64,000 nt of DNA, from contig JABWCD010000003.1 of NCBI GenBank assembly GCA_013359265.1, positions 248,001 through 312,000 on the forward strand, in the 5' to 3' direction. Shown here one piece after another: positions 25,567-34,535 of this stretch. The translations under genes were made by a program, and so were the position numbers. Positions within the stretch are counted from its first letter, which is position 1; each line of letters opens with the position of its first letter. This DNA is from Candidatus Hydrogenedentota bacterium. Its GTDB lineage: Bacteria; Hydrogenedentota; Hydrogenedentia; Hydrogenedentales; SLHB01. Under the pieces are notes generated by a model that made no database searches, was not told where the DNA came from, and saw only the letters and a program-made list of their open reading frames with translations.

Positions 25567-28500
25567 ATGCGCGCACTGTGTCTCGCCGTCATCACGCTTT
25601 TTTCATTCGGCGCCGCCATCGCCGACGAATGGTGGAACGCCGACTGGAGAGTCCGCCACCGCATCGACATCAACGCCGATCTCATCACCTCCGATCTCGA
25701 GAACTTTCCCGTTCGCATCGCCTTACTCGCGCCGGACTGCAAGCACGATCCCTCCACCGAAGGACGCGACGTGCGCGTGGTGGACAGCAACGGCAATCTG
25801 ATCGACATCGAGATTGCGAGTTGGACCGCGGACGGCATCGAACTGTACGTGCGCGTTCCGGCGATTAAGGCGGGCCAACCGAAACAACGCCTTTACCTTT
25901 ATTACGGCAATCCCAATGCGCCCGCACTTCCCGCTGCCGGAGTGTGGGACGATTCGTACCGCGCCGTGCTTCACCTGCGCAACGATGCGAATGACGCATC
26001 CGGGAAGAACGCGGTCGTCACCGCGGAAGGCAGCGTCGCACTCGAACAGAGCGGCGCCCAATTCACTGAACAGCCCGGCTATTTGAACGTGGCGCCCGAA
26101 GCATTGGCAGGTATCGGCGAGCAACTCACGATCGCCATGCGCTTCCGCATGGTCGAAAACCCCGGCCTGCAAAATCTCGCGTCGGGGCGCAAAACGGAAG
26201 GCCCCGAGGAGTGGTTTAACTTCGGCATCAAGACGCCGAACATCGTCCACACCAACGCCACCAGCGAGGGCAAGCGCGCCGCGGAAATGAATTCCTCGGG
26301 CATCGCGCCAGGCGAATGGCACTCCGCCGTCATCCGCTACGACGCGCGCGTTCGGTCGCGCACGATTTGCATCGACGGCACGGTGTTCGAGCGCGACGAA
26401 GCGCTCACGGGCCCGCTCCGAATTAACGAACTCCGCATCGGCCGGGGCGTGCTCCACTTCGAGCCGTGGCAATTCCACGGCACGATAGACGAGGTGCGCA
26501 TCGCCGCTGTCGCGCGATCGGATTCGTGGTTGAAGGCGGAGGCTGGCAGCCTCGCGGAGTCTAACGTCTTGGCGCCTGTCGGAGAGGCCCAGCGTTACGG
26601 AGAAGCCGAGCCGCCGCCGGCGGCATTTCGCCTGGTAGGGCCCCAAGACGGCACGGAATGGCGAAAACGTGGGCCGATCGTCTTATCGTGGTCACCGAGT
26701 GTTGGCGCGGAGTCCTACACGCTACGACTCACCTCGAACCGAAATGGCGAATCGAGAACGGACTCGTATACCGGGCTGCGTGGGACCTCCTTCATACTGC
26801 ATCGCGGGATTGAACCCTCTAGCGGAAAACAGAGCCTTGCCGAAGGCTACTTGAACTCCTCCAACGTCACGGAGCTTGGTTGGTCCGTCGAGGCGATCGG
26901 CAACGGCGGATCGACGAAGTCCAGCGAGAGTCGCCGCCTCGCGGTGTACGCGTGGAAAGACGCTCTTGGCACGCATCCACCGGCCGATGCGGCGCAACCG
27001 GCGCTCAAACGAGCAACGGCGACGGAGTACGACTTGCGCGGTTATCTTCGCACACGCATCGACAACGCCATCGATGAATACCTCATCAGCACGCCGACGA
27101 CAAGTCCGGCAATCCTCCAGGTCTTGCGCGACCGCGACAAGGCGCCCTTGCGCGAACCCCTTGTGCCATGGGCGGGTGAGTTCGCGGGCAAGTACCTTAC
27201 CGCCGCGCAACTCACGTGGCGGCTCACGCGCGACGAAGAATTGAAGGCGGTTATCGATCGATTTGTGAAAGATTTGGTCGCCTGTCAACAAGAGGACGGC
27301 TATCTCGGTCCATTTCCGAAGTCCTCTCGCATCACCGGCGGCAACTGGGACGTGTGGGGGCACTACCATTGCATGCTCGGCCTGATGCTCTACTACGAAG
27401 ACACGCAGTACGAGCCCGCGCTTGACGCGTGCGAGAAGGCCGCGGATCTGTTATTCGAAACCTTCGGCCCCGGCGGGCCTTCGCTCATTAACGACGGCGG
27501 TGGCGGACAGATGAACATGGCCGTGTGCCACGGACTGGTCCTGCTCTACAAGAAAACCGGCGTCGACCGCTATCTCGAGTTGGCGAAGTACATCGTGCAC
27601 GAAGCGTGGAACGACGCGGGCGCGGGGCGCTACCTCGAATCGGCGCTTGCGGGCAAACCGATCACGGAGTTTCCGCAACACCGGTGGGAGGCGATCCACG
27701 ATTGGCAGGCGCTGCCCGAGTTGTACTGGCTTACTGGCGACGAGCAGTACAAGAAAGCTTTCGAGCACATGTGGTGGAGCGCGGTGAAGGGCGACCGGCA
27801 CAATACCGGCGGTCTAACCTCCGGCGAGGGATTTGTCGGCTCGCCGTTCAATACCGGCGCGATCGAAACGTGCTGCACCGTTGCGTGGCTCGCGATGTCC
27901 ATCGACATGCTGCGGCTCACCGGCGATTCGCGCGTCGCCGATGAGATCGAACTCAGCACGCTGAACAGCGCGCTCGGCGCGATTCCCTACGGCGGGCGCA
28001 GTTGCGCGTATAACGTGCCCATGAACGGCACACGCCTCTTCGGTGTCGAACTCCACTGGCAAGCGCCGAAGGGCGGCCCCGATCTCAATTGCTGTTCCGT
28101 CAACGCCAACCGCCCGCTCGGCATGATCTCGGAGTGGGCGCTGATGGAGAAGGACGGCGGCCTCGCGATCAACTTCTACGGCCCATGCACAATGAAGGCA
28201 ACTCTTGCATCCGGTAACCGCGTTACCATCGAGCAGGACACGCAGTATCCCGCGGACGGCAAGGTCACGCTCAAACTGACGCTCGACAGACCGGAATCGT
28301 TTCCGCTGGCGGTGCGCGTGCCGCGTTGGTCGAAGCATTTCTCGATGATCGTGAACAATGAACCAACCCGCCGGATTTACAACCCAGGGCAATATTCCGG
28401 CGAAGTCCGCGAATGGAAATCCGGTGACGTCATCGAGCTCGAGTTCGATTTCACGCCACACTTCTGGGCGGGGCAGGAATCGTTTGCGAATACCGTCTCG

Positions 28501-28788
28501 TTCTATCGCGGTCCGATTCTCTATGCCTACGACGCGCGGTACAACACGCTCAATCCGAGCGAACTGCCCAAGATCGATCCCGCGACGGCACAATTTACGC
28601 CCGGCACGTTTGACGGCGACGCCATCCCGCCGTGGATTTACGGCACGATCAACGCGGCTGACGGCACGCCGATTCACGTTGTCGATCTATCGAGCGCCGG
28701 CCAGACCGGCAACCAATACGTTACATGGCTACGCGCGACCGCGCCGCCGGTTAGCGAAGTGATACCGTACTCCGCAGACGCGCAATAG
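25567..28788 (+). CDS. Secreted DUF2341-LamG-GH127 beta-L-arabinofuranosidase-like enzyme
   Basis: 1073 residues with a signal peptide (LCLAVITLFSFGAAIA). Order: DUF2341 (about 20-120, WWNADWRVRHRIDIN), LamG/concanavalin-like (about 130-320), a fibronectin-like module (about 355-455), and a GH127 catalytic domain (about 490-1000). Zn/nucleophile residues are visible: Glu767 and Cys769 in ETCC, and Cys842-Cys843 in NCCSVN, matching Glu338/Cys340/Cys417/Cys418 of HypBA1. It should release beta-L-arabinofuranose from plant-type hydroxyproline-rich or pectic glycans. Strong GGGAGG ribosome site. The next gene (28831) may be in the same operon. Confidence 0.85.
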   Translation: MRALCLAVITLFSFGAAIADEWWNADWRVRHRIDINADLITSDLENFPVRIALLAPDCKHDPSTEGRDVRVVDSNGNLIDIEIASWTADGIELYVRVPAIKAGQPKQRLYLYYGNPNAPALPAAGVWDDSYRAVLHLRNDANDASGKNAVVTAEGSVALEQSGAQFTEQPGYLNVAPEALAGIGEQLTIAMRFRMVENPGLQNLASGRKTEGPEEWFNFGIKTPNIVHTNATSEGKRAAEMNSSGIAPGEWHSAVIRYDARVRSRTICIDGTVFERDEALTGPLRINELRIGRGVLHFEPWQFHGTIDEVRIAAVARSDSWLKAEAGSLAESNVLAPVGEAQRYGEAEPPPAAFRLVGPQDGTEWRKRGPIVLSWSPSVGAESYTLRLTSNRNGESRTDSYTGLRGTSFILHRGIEPSSGKQSLAEGYLNSSNVTELGWSVEAIGNGGSTKSSESRRLAVYAWKDALGTHPPADAAQPALKRATATEYDLRGYLRTRIDNAIDEYLISTPTTSPAILQVLRDRDKAPLREPLVPWAGEFAGKYLTAAQLTWRLTRDEELKAVIDRFVKDLVACQQEDGYLGPFPKSSRITGGNWDVWGHYHCMLGLMLYYEDTQYEPALDACEKAADLLFETFGPGGPSLINDGGGGQMNMAVCHGLVLLYKKTGVDRYLELAKYIVHEAWNDAGAGRYLESALAGKPITEFPQHRWEAIHDWQALPELYWLTGDEQYKKAFEHMWWSAVKGDRHNTGGLTSGEGFVGSPFNTGAIETCCTVAWLAMSIDMLRLTGDSRVADEIELSTLNSALGAIPYGGRSCAYNVPMNGTRLFGVELHWQAPKGGPDLNCCSVNANRPLGMISEWALMEKDGGLAINFYGPCTMKATLASGNRVTIEQDTQYPADGKVTLKLTLDRPESFPLAVRVPRWSKHFSMIVNNEPTRRIYNPGQYSGEVREWKSGDVIELEFDFTPHFWAGQESFANTVSFYRGPILYAYDARYNTLNPSELPKIDPATAQFTPGTFDGDAIPPWIYGTINAADGTPIHVVDLSSAGQTGNQYVTWLRATAPPVSEVIPYSADAQ

Positions 28789-28830
28789 GGTCGCGCATCG
28801 AGTACGTTAACGAAGAAAGGTTGTCCTACC

Positions 28831-29511
28831 ATGCCAAAAGCTGCATTGCTGGTGATGGGTGTTTGTATTGCTTTTGTGTCGTTCGCAGAACCCGCGAAAG
28901 AAATGAACGGACTTCCGCTCGTATTCTCCGAAGACTTCGAGAAGGGCGCGGATAGATGGACGCAGACCGATCCCGCCGCGTGGAAGATCGTCGAAGAAGA
29001 CGGTAAGCACGTCTACTCACAGCACCAGCAGAGCAATTACAAACCGGAAGTGCGTTCGCCGGTGAACATCGCGCGCGTGAAAGACCTCGACGTAAGCGAT
29101 TTCGTCGTCGAAGCGCGCATGAAGCAAACCGGCAGGGAATACGGCCACCGCGACATGTGCATCTTCTTCGGCTACCAGGACGCCAGCCATTTCTACTACG
29201 TCCATCTCGCAACGAAGGCCGACGAGCATGCGAACTCGATCTTCCTCGTGAACGGCGCGCCACGCGTGTCCATCGCGCAGGAACGCACGCAGGGCACCGA
29301 CTGGGGAACGGACTACCAGACCGTTCGCATCGTGCGCGACACCAAGGAAGGCACCATTCTCGTATATTTCAATGACATGACCAAACCCGTCATGAAGGCG
29401 ACCGACAAGACCTTTATCCACGGCGGCATCGGTTTCGGCACCTTCGACGATACGGGCAGCATCGACGACGTGCGCGTCTGGGGCAAGGCGACCGAGAAGT
29501 CTCCGAAATAG
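28831..29511 (+). CDS. Secreted LamG/concanavalin-like protein
   Basis: 226 residues with a signal peptide (LLVMGVCIAFVSFA). The mature part is a single concanavalin-like jelly roll: LVFSEDFEKGADRWTQTD, EVRSPVNIARVKDLDVSDFV, DMCIFFGYQDASHFYYVHLA, GSIDDVRVWG. Related to DUF1080-type (3-keto-disaccharide hydrolase-like) proteins that are common in these phyla, but the catalytic residues of that family cannot be confirmed. AAAGG upstream of ATG. 42 nt after the GH127 gene. Confidence 0.7.
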   Translation: MPKAALLVMGVCIAFVSFAEPAKEMNGLPLVFSEDFEKGADRWTQTDPAAWKIVEEDGKHVYSQHQQSNYKPEVRSPVNIARVKDLDVSDFVVEARMKQTGREYGHRDMCIFFGYQDASHFYYVHLATKADEHANSIFLVNGAPRVSIAQERTQGTDWGTDYQTVRIVRDTKEGTILVYFNDMTKPVMKATDKTFIHGGIGFGTFDDTGSIDDVRVWGKATEKSPK

Positions 29512-29654
29512 CCGGCAGGGCGGTATTGGACTCGGGCGATTGCTCGCATCCGCGAGTGATCCGGCGGATTCCGTACTGCACGGATTTGACGCGAGATGCG
29601 CCAGAATCGTGATATTATTTGCCCATTCGACCGTGGAACAGAGGAGCTTCCCCC

Positions 29655-30437
29655 ATGCTTACCGCGAGCCAGTTGGCGCAGTTCAATGAAGACGGGTACG
29701 TGATCGTCAATCAGTTGTTCGACGCGGAGGAGACGGAACTGTTGCGGACGGCCGCGCGGCAGGACCCGGCGATCGCGCAGAAGGCGCTCGAGCGCGAGGA
29801 CGGCGAGGGCGGCAGGAGCAAAATCACCCTGTGGAACGACGAGAACGAGGGCGTGCTCAGCATGTACTCGAGGTGCGAGCGGATGGCGACTTCCGCGGAA
29901 CAGATTCTCGGCGGCGAGGTGTATCACTGGCACTCGAAGATGATGCAGAAGGAGCCGTTCGTCGGCGGCGCGTGGATATGGCACCAGGACTACGGGTACT
30001 GGTACAACGACACGTGCCTGTTTCCGCTGCTGGTGAGCTGCTTCATCGCGATCGACCCGTCCACAATGGAGAACGGGTGTTTGCAGGTGCTGAAAGGATC
30101 GCACCACCTCGGGCGCATCGATCACATCCGCGTGGGGCAGCAGACCGGCGCGGACCCGGAACGGTGCAGCGCGGCGGAAAAGGTGTGCCCGCTCGAATTC
30201 GTGACGATGGAGCCGGGCGACGCCCTGTGGTTCCACTCGAACCTGCTCCACCGGTCCGATCAGAACACGTCGCCGAACCCGCGCTGGGCCCTTATCTGCT
30301 GTTACAACGCCAAGCGCAACAGCCCCTACGGCAAGTCCAGCCACCCCGCCTACACGCCGATGAAGCGCGTCCGCGACTCCGCGATAAAGGAGACCGGGCT
30401 GAAATGGCTGGGCGCGGCGACGGATTTCCTGAAGTAG
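29655..30437 (+). CDS. Phytanoyl-CoA dioxygenase (PhyH) family Fe(II)/2-oxoglutarate oxygenase
   Basis: 260 residues from ATG 29655 (GAGGAG 8 nt upstream). The iron triad is visible: His110 and Asp112 in WHQDYGYW, and His199 in NLLHRSDQN. The FLAW-like core GCLQVLKGSH follows the beta-strand order of PhyH. These enzymes hydroxylate small molecules or lipids; the substrate is not deducible. Large families of PhyH proteins occur in Planctomycetota and Hydrogenedentota. Followed by a strong hairpin, so likely monocistronic. Confidence 0.85.
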   Translation: MLTASQLAQFNEDGYVIVNQLFDAEETELLRTAARQDPAIAQKALEREDGEGGRSKITLWNDENEGVLSMYSRCERMATSAEQILGGEVYHWHSKMMQKEPFVGGAWIWHQDYGYWYNDTCLFPLLVSCFIAIDPSTMENGCLQVLKGSHHLGRIDHIRVGQQTGADPERCSAAEKVCPLEFVTMEPGDALWFHSNLLHRSDQNTSPNPRWALICCYNAKRNSPYGKSSHPAYTPMKRVRDSAIKETGLKWLGAATDFLK

Positions 30438-30479
30438 GGGCCAAGGGCCTCGCGATCATGGTTCGATTGCGCAAAACAG

Positions 30480-30527
30480 GAGAGGCGCCGGGGCCTATGG
30501 GGTACAGGCATAGGGCCAGCGCCTCTC
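30480..30527. terminator. Bidirectional hairpin between convergent genes
   Basis: GAGAGGCGC (30480-30488) pairs with GCGCCTCTC (30519-30527). An inner GGCCTATG/CATAGGGCC pairing extends the stem around a short loop. It sits between the ends of phyH and the convergent small gene. There is no long T-tract, so it may act as a bidirectional structure. Confidence 0.55.
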
Positions 30528-30547
30528 GTAACCTTCGATAGAATGCG

Positions 30548-30745
30548 CTACGCGGCGGGAACGACCTCCATGTGCTTCTCGTTGCGCGCGTTTGTCCGGC
30601 GGTACAACTCGCCAAACGCCGCGTCGGCGCAGGTCGGGCAGTAGCCATGGCTGATGGCCGTCTCGTGCGGATCGACCGGCTTCGCCAGAACGAACCAGTG
30701 GCCGTCCGCGCGGACCTTATCGCATACACAACATTGAACAATCAT
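30548..30745 (-). CDS. Small CxxC/CxxC zinc-ribbon-like protein
   Basis: 65 residues from ATG 30745, fixed by GGGAGGA upstream. Two Cys pairs (CCVCDKV and YCPTCAD) about 34 residues apart can bind one zinc. The rest is short and basic at the end (YRRTNARNEKHM). No signal peptide. Likely a cytosolic nucleic-acid or protein-binding zinc protein. Confidence 0.65.
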   Translation of the reverse strand: MIVQCCVCDKVRADGHWFVLAKPVDPHETAISHGYCPTCADAAFGELYRRTNARNEKHMEVVPAA

Positions 30746-31090
30746 CGTCACATCCTCCCGGGTTCCGTCCCGAGTTCTGCTGGGTAGAAGCATGGCGCAT
30801 GCCAAAATCCCCGCAAAATCCGCAGATTGATGTAAATGACTGATATGATAAAGCTTGGCCACGTGGATATTCTTGCCACGGTATACTGGAATCGCCGTTT
30901 TGTTGCGCACGTGCGGTATTTATTGCCGGGCGGCGAGCCAATCCGACGCCAAACTTTATTCAGGGTGACGGGAATTTGGCGATTGCTGAACGCCAAGGCA
31001 TTACAGATTTAGCAGTTAGACGCGACAGGGGTTGACACAAATTGCGCGGAAGTGCCCGAATGCGTTAGGCTAAGGGCGAAGGAGCCTCCC
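30746..31090. other. 345-bp divergent intergenic region
   Basis: Lower GC than its surroundings. It holds the upstream regions of the small zinc protein (minus) and of the ABC operon (plus). TTGACA at 31032-31037 is a good -35 hexamer for the operon, but no -10 at 16-18 nt was found. No gene is visible. Confidence 0.4.
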
Positions 31091-32020
31091 TTGATCGAAG
31101 TCGGCGGATTGACAAAGGTTTACGGCAGCATTACGGCTGTTCGTGACCTGTCGTTCCGTGTCGAACTGGGGGAGATTATCGGCTTCCTGGGGCCGAACGG
31201 CGCCGGCAAGAGCACAACGATGCGGATTCTGACCGGGTTCACCCCGGCCACGAGCGGCGTCGCGAAGGTCGCCGGCTTTCATATCGAAGACCACCCCATC
31301 GAGGTGAAGCGCCGGGTCGGATACATGCCGGAAAACGTCCCCGCCTACGGCGAGATGCTGGTGAATTCGTTCTTGCGGTACGTGGCGACGGTGAAGGCGG
31401 TGCCGCGCGGCGAAGTGCAGAAGGAAGTCGAGCGCGTGATGGAGCGCGCGGGGCTGCGCGACATGGCGAACCGGATCGTGCGCAACCTCTCGAAGGGCTA
31501 TCGGCAACGGCTGGGTCTCGCACAGGCGCTCATCGGCAATCCGCCGGTACTGATTCTCGACGAACCGACGTCGGGGCTCGATCCGAAACAGATCGTCGAT
31601 ATACGCGCGCTGATCAAAGGGCTCGCGCCGGAGCACACGGTTCTGTTGAGCACGCACATCCTCCCGGAAGTGAGCATGGTGTGCGAGCGCGTGATCATCA
31701 TTAACCGCGGGCAGATCGTCGCGCAGGACACGATGCACAACCTCACCGGTGGCGACGTGGAATCGCTCGAGGTCGAGGCGCTCGGCGTGACGGAAACGAT
31801 CGTTGCGCGGCTCAAGGGCGTCGACGGAATTTCGTCTGTCGAAACGCTTGGCGGCGGACGGTACCGCGTATTGTCGCCGCGTGGAAAGGACGTGCGCGGC
31901 GCAATTGTGCAGGCGCTCGCGGACGCGGAGTGTTCGCTCGTGGGCGTGCAGCGGAAAGGGCGGACGCTCGAAGACGTGTTCGTCGAGGCCGTCGCGGCGG
32001 ACCGAGGTAGCGTCGAATGA
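31091..32020 (+). CDS. ABC transporter ATP-binding protein (GldA-like)
   Basis: 309 residues from TTG 31091, chosen because AAGGAG lies 6 nt upstream and the coding block begins there. Walker A GPNGAGKST (34-42), signature LSKGYRQR, Walker B VLILDEPTSGLDP and H-loop STHILPEV are complete. Drives the ABC-2-type permease encoded next. The four-gene order (ATPase, permease, GldG-like, DUF4340) is the conserved Gld-type ABC module found in gliding and many non-gliding bacteria. ATGA overlap with the permease gene. Confidence 0.9.
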   Translation: MIEVGGLTKVYGSITAVRDLSFRVELGEIIGFLGPNGAGKSTTMRILTGFTPATSGVAKVAGFHIEDHPIEVKRRVGYMPENVPAYGEMLVNSFLRYVATVKAVPRGEVQKEVERVMERAGLRDMANRIVRNLSKGYRQRLGLAQALIGNPPVLILDEPTSGLDPKQIVDIRALIKGLAPEHTVLLSTHILPEVSMVCERVIIINRGQIVAQDTMHNLTGGDVESLEVEALGVTETIVARLKGVDGISSVETLGGGRYRVLSPRGKDVRGAIVQALADAECSLVGVQRKGRTLEDVFVEAVAADRGSVE

Positions 32021-32841
32021 GAAGCACGTTTGCCGTATGCCGCCGCGAACTGTCGAGCTTCTTCACGACGCCGGTGGGATACGTTATCCTCGGCACTTTC
32101 ACGGCAATCTCCGGAATGGCCTTCGCGGCGACGTTCATCCTGTTTTGCCGCATCACGGTGTCGCCGACCGAATACGCGTACGAAGGCATACCGAAACTCG
32201 AAGAGTTGATGCTCAGCCCCTACCTCGTCTTTTGCGGCCAATTGATCATGTTCATCGGTCCGCTCATCACGATGCGCTTGCTCGCGGAGGAGCGCAGCCG
32301 CGGCACGATGGAGTTGCTGCTCACCTATCCCCTGCGCGACCGCGAGATCATTCTCGGAAAGTATTTCGCGGCATTGGGAATCGTCATTACGCTGATCGCC
32401 GTCGTCGGCGCGCACATGGCGATGGTGGCGTACTACACCGACGTCGAGCCGGCGGTACTCGTCTTCGGTCTAATCTCGTTGTTCCTGATGAGCGCGGCGT
32501 TCATGAGCCTTGGGTTATTCGTCTCCGCATTGGCGCGATCCCCGGTGACGGCGGGCGTGCTGACTTTCGCGCTCTGGTTCATTTCGTACGTGCTCGGCAC
32601 TTACGGCAAAGACCTGCCGGCGACGTTGAACGCGCCGTGGGGCGAAACTGCCACGCGGGGCGTGAACTTCTTCTGGGGCATCTTCCGCCAGCTCGTCATT
32701 GAATTGCCGCTCGACCGGCATTGCGAACAAATGGCGCAGGGCATCGTACGCCCGCAGGACATCGCGTACTACATCCTGTTCGTTGCGTTCTTCCTGTTCC
32801 TGACCTTCCGCGCGCTCGAATCGCGCCGGTGGAGGGCCTAG
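32017..32841 (+). CDS. ABC-2-type permease (GldF-like)
   Basis: 274 residues with six hydrophobic segments typical of ABC2_membrane_3. The motif LLAEERSRGTMELLLTYPLRDREIILGKY between TM2 and TM3 is diagnostic of the family. ATG overlaps the ATPase stop (ATGA). Forms the membrane channel for the ATPase at 31091-32020. Substrate unknown. Confidence 0.9.
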   Translation: MRSTFAVCRRELSSFFTTPVGYVILGTFTAISGMAFAATFILFCRITVSPTEYAYEGIPKLEELMLSPYLVFCGQLIMFIGPLITMRLLAEERSRGTMELLLTYPLRDREIILGKYFAALGIVITLIAVVGAHMAMVAYYTDVEPAVLVFGLISLFLMSAAFMSLGLFVSALARSPVTAGVLTFALWFISYVLGTYGKDLPATLNAPWGETATRGVNFFWGIFRQLVIELPLDRHCEQMAQGIVRPQDIAYYILFVAFFLFLTFRALESRRWRA

Positions 32842-32843
32842 GC

Positions 32844-34535
32844 ATGGGAAAGGTACGCGCGATAACCGGCGTTGGCGCGCTCCTGCTGTTCATCCTTGCG
32901 ATGAATGTCGTCGCGATCCGGCGCGACGCGTTTACGGCCGCCGTGCTGTGGCCGCTGGCCGGCGCGGTCGTGCTGGGCCTGCTGAGTCTCGCTCTCGCCC
33001 TTGTGGACCGCGCGGGCAAGGGCGCGGCGGAGCGAAAAACGTCGAGCCTCGGCGGTGTGTTCGCGTCGTTCACGTTCCTCGGCATCTGCATTGTGCTATA
33101 TGCCTTTGTCAGCCGATGGGACCAGGCGTGGGACCTGACGGAGGAGGGCCGCGTGGACCTTGCGCCGCAGACCGTGCAGGTCTTGCAGGGGTTGACACAA
33201 GACGTTACCGCCTACGGGTTGTTTAACACCGATATCCCTTCCGATCAGCGCGAACTCGAGGTGGCGCGCGAAAAGGCGCGGCTGTTTCTCGACAAGTGCG
33301 CGAAGCTGACGCCGCATTTGTCCGTCGAGTTCATCGATCCGCAGGTCGAGCGCGCGCGGTTGCAGGCGTTGGGTATGACCTACGCGGACCCGCGCGGAAC
33401 CGTTGCGCTGAAAGCGGGGTCGCGCACGCGCACGATACCGCTCGGCGGCGGCAAAGCGCAGCCGCGTCTCGAAGAGCGCGACTTCACGAACACGCTGATC
33501 AACATCATGCAAGAGGCCCAACCGAAGATCGGATTCCTCGCGGGGCACGGCGAAGCCGACATCACAAGGCCCGAGATGAAAGGGCTTTCGCAGTTCCTGG
33601 CCGGTGAAGGCTACGTCGCGGAGAGCTTGGCGATTCGTCCCGGCGAAGGCGGGATTGAAGGCGACTACGATCTCGTTGTGATTAATGGATTGAACGCCGA
33701 AGTGGGTGGCGATCTGACGCTCGACGAATTGGCCGCGCTGGATGCCTTCGTCATGAGTGGCGGGCGCGTGATGGTGCTGGCCGATCCGCAGTTCGCCGAT
33801 GTGCCGGGCACTCCTCGAAAACGGATATTGGACTGGTTACAGCAGCGGTTCGGAATTGTCGTCGGCGACGATCTGATCGTATCGCGCGTTGACGATCGCC
33901 TTGGGAGAGTCTCGCTGATGTCCGATGCGGACGCGACGAGCGTGTTCCGGCAGGTCCCGGTGCCGGACGTGGACTTCGCCGGATGTTATGAACAGAGCAA
34001 TCCAATTACCCGCAATTTTAACAAGATGATTCAGCTTGAAGCCGCGCGCTCCGTGACATTGGCCGATACGCTCCCCGATCGAGTGACCGGCAACGTGATC
34101 GCGCGCACGCTGCCATACTGCTTCGCGGAAACGAATCTGTTGGCGTTGAAGCAAGGAGCGGCGCCTACGCTCGATCCACATGAAAAATCGGGGTCCATCG
34201 GCGTGGCTGCCGCGGTGACGCTGCAGACGGAAATACCTATCGGCGACTCGGGACAGATGAAGGCGGCGCGTGCCGTTGTTGTGGGCGATACGGATTTCAT
34301 CAAAGGCGATTCCCTGGTGTTGGGAGGTCACCTGAATTTCATCATGAACGCGATCGCGTGGCTGACCGAGCGCGAACAACTAATCGCCATGCGGCCCACC
34401 GGAAAAGAAAACCAGCCGATTCCGCTGACGCCGGCGGACGAGACCGCCATCGCGTGGATCGCGGGCATGGGCGTCGTGCAAATCGTCCTGATCGCGTCGC
34501 TCGTCGTGTATTTCATGCGGAGGCGCTACGCGTGA
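32844..34535 (+). CDS. GldG-like ABC-type uncharacterised transport component
   Basis: 563 residues. Three N-terminal hydrophobic segments precede a large extracytoplasmic domain (about 80-530) and a C-terminal TM (IVLIASLVVYFMRR). KIGFLAGHGEADI and YDLVVINGL match the GldG/ABC_transp_aux domain, an IFT52-like fold. Start ATG 32844 is 2 nt after the permease stop. Probably a periplasmic partner of the permease; function outside gliding is unknown. Confidence 0.85.
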   Translation: MGKVRAITGVGALLLFILAMNVVAIRRDAFTAAVLWPLAGAVVLGLLSLALALVDRAGKGAAERKTSSLGGVFASFTFLGICIVLYAFVSRWDQAWDLTEEGRVDLAPQTVQVLQGLTQDVTAYGLFNTDIPSDQRELEVAREKARLFLDKCAKLTPHLSVEFIDPQVERARLQALGMTYADPRGTVALKAGSRTRTIPLGGGKAQPRLEERDFTNTLINIMQEAQPKIGFLAGHGEADITRPEMKGLSQFLAGEGYVAESLAIRPGEGGIEGDYDLVVINGLNAEVGGDLTLDELAALDAFVMSGGRVMVLADPQFADVPGTPRKRILDWLQQRFGIVVGDDLIVSRVDDRLGRVSLMSDADATSVFRQVPVPDVDFAGCYEQSNPITRNFNKMIQLEAARSVTLADTLPDRVTGNVIARTLPYCFAETNLLALKQGAAPTLDPHEKSGSIGVAAAVTLQTEIPIGDSGQMKAARAVVVGDTDFIKGDSLVLGGHLNFIMNAIAWLTEREQLIAMRPTGKENQPIPLTPADETAIAWIAGMGVVQIVLIASLVVYFMRRRYA

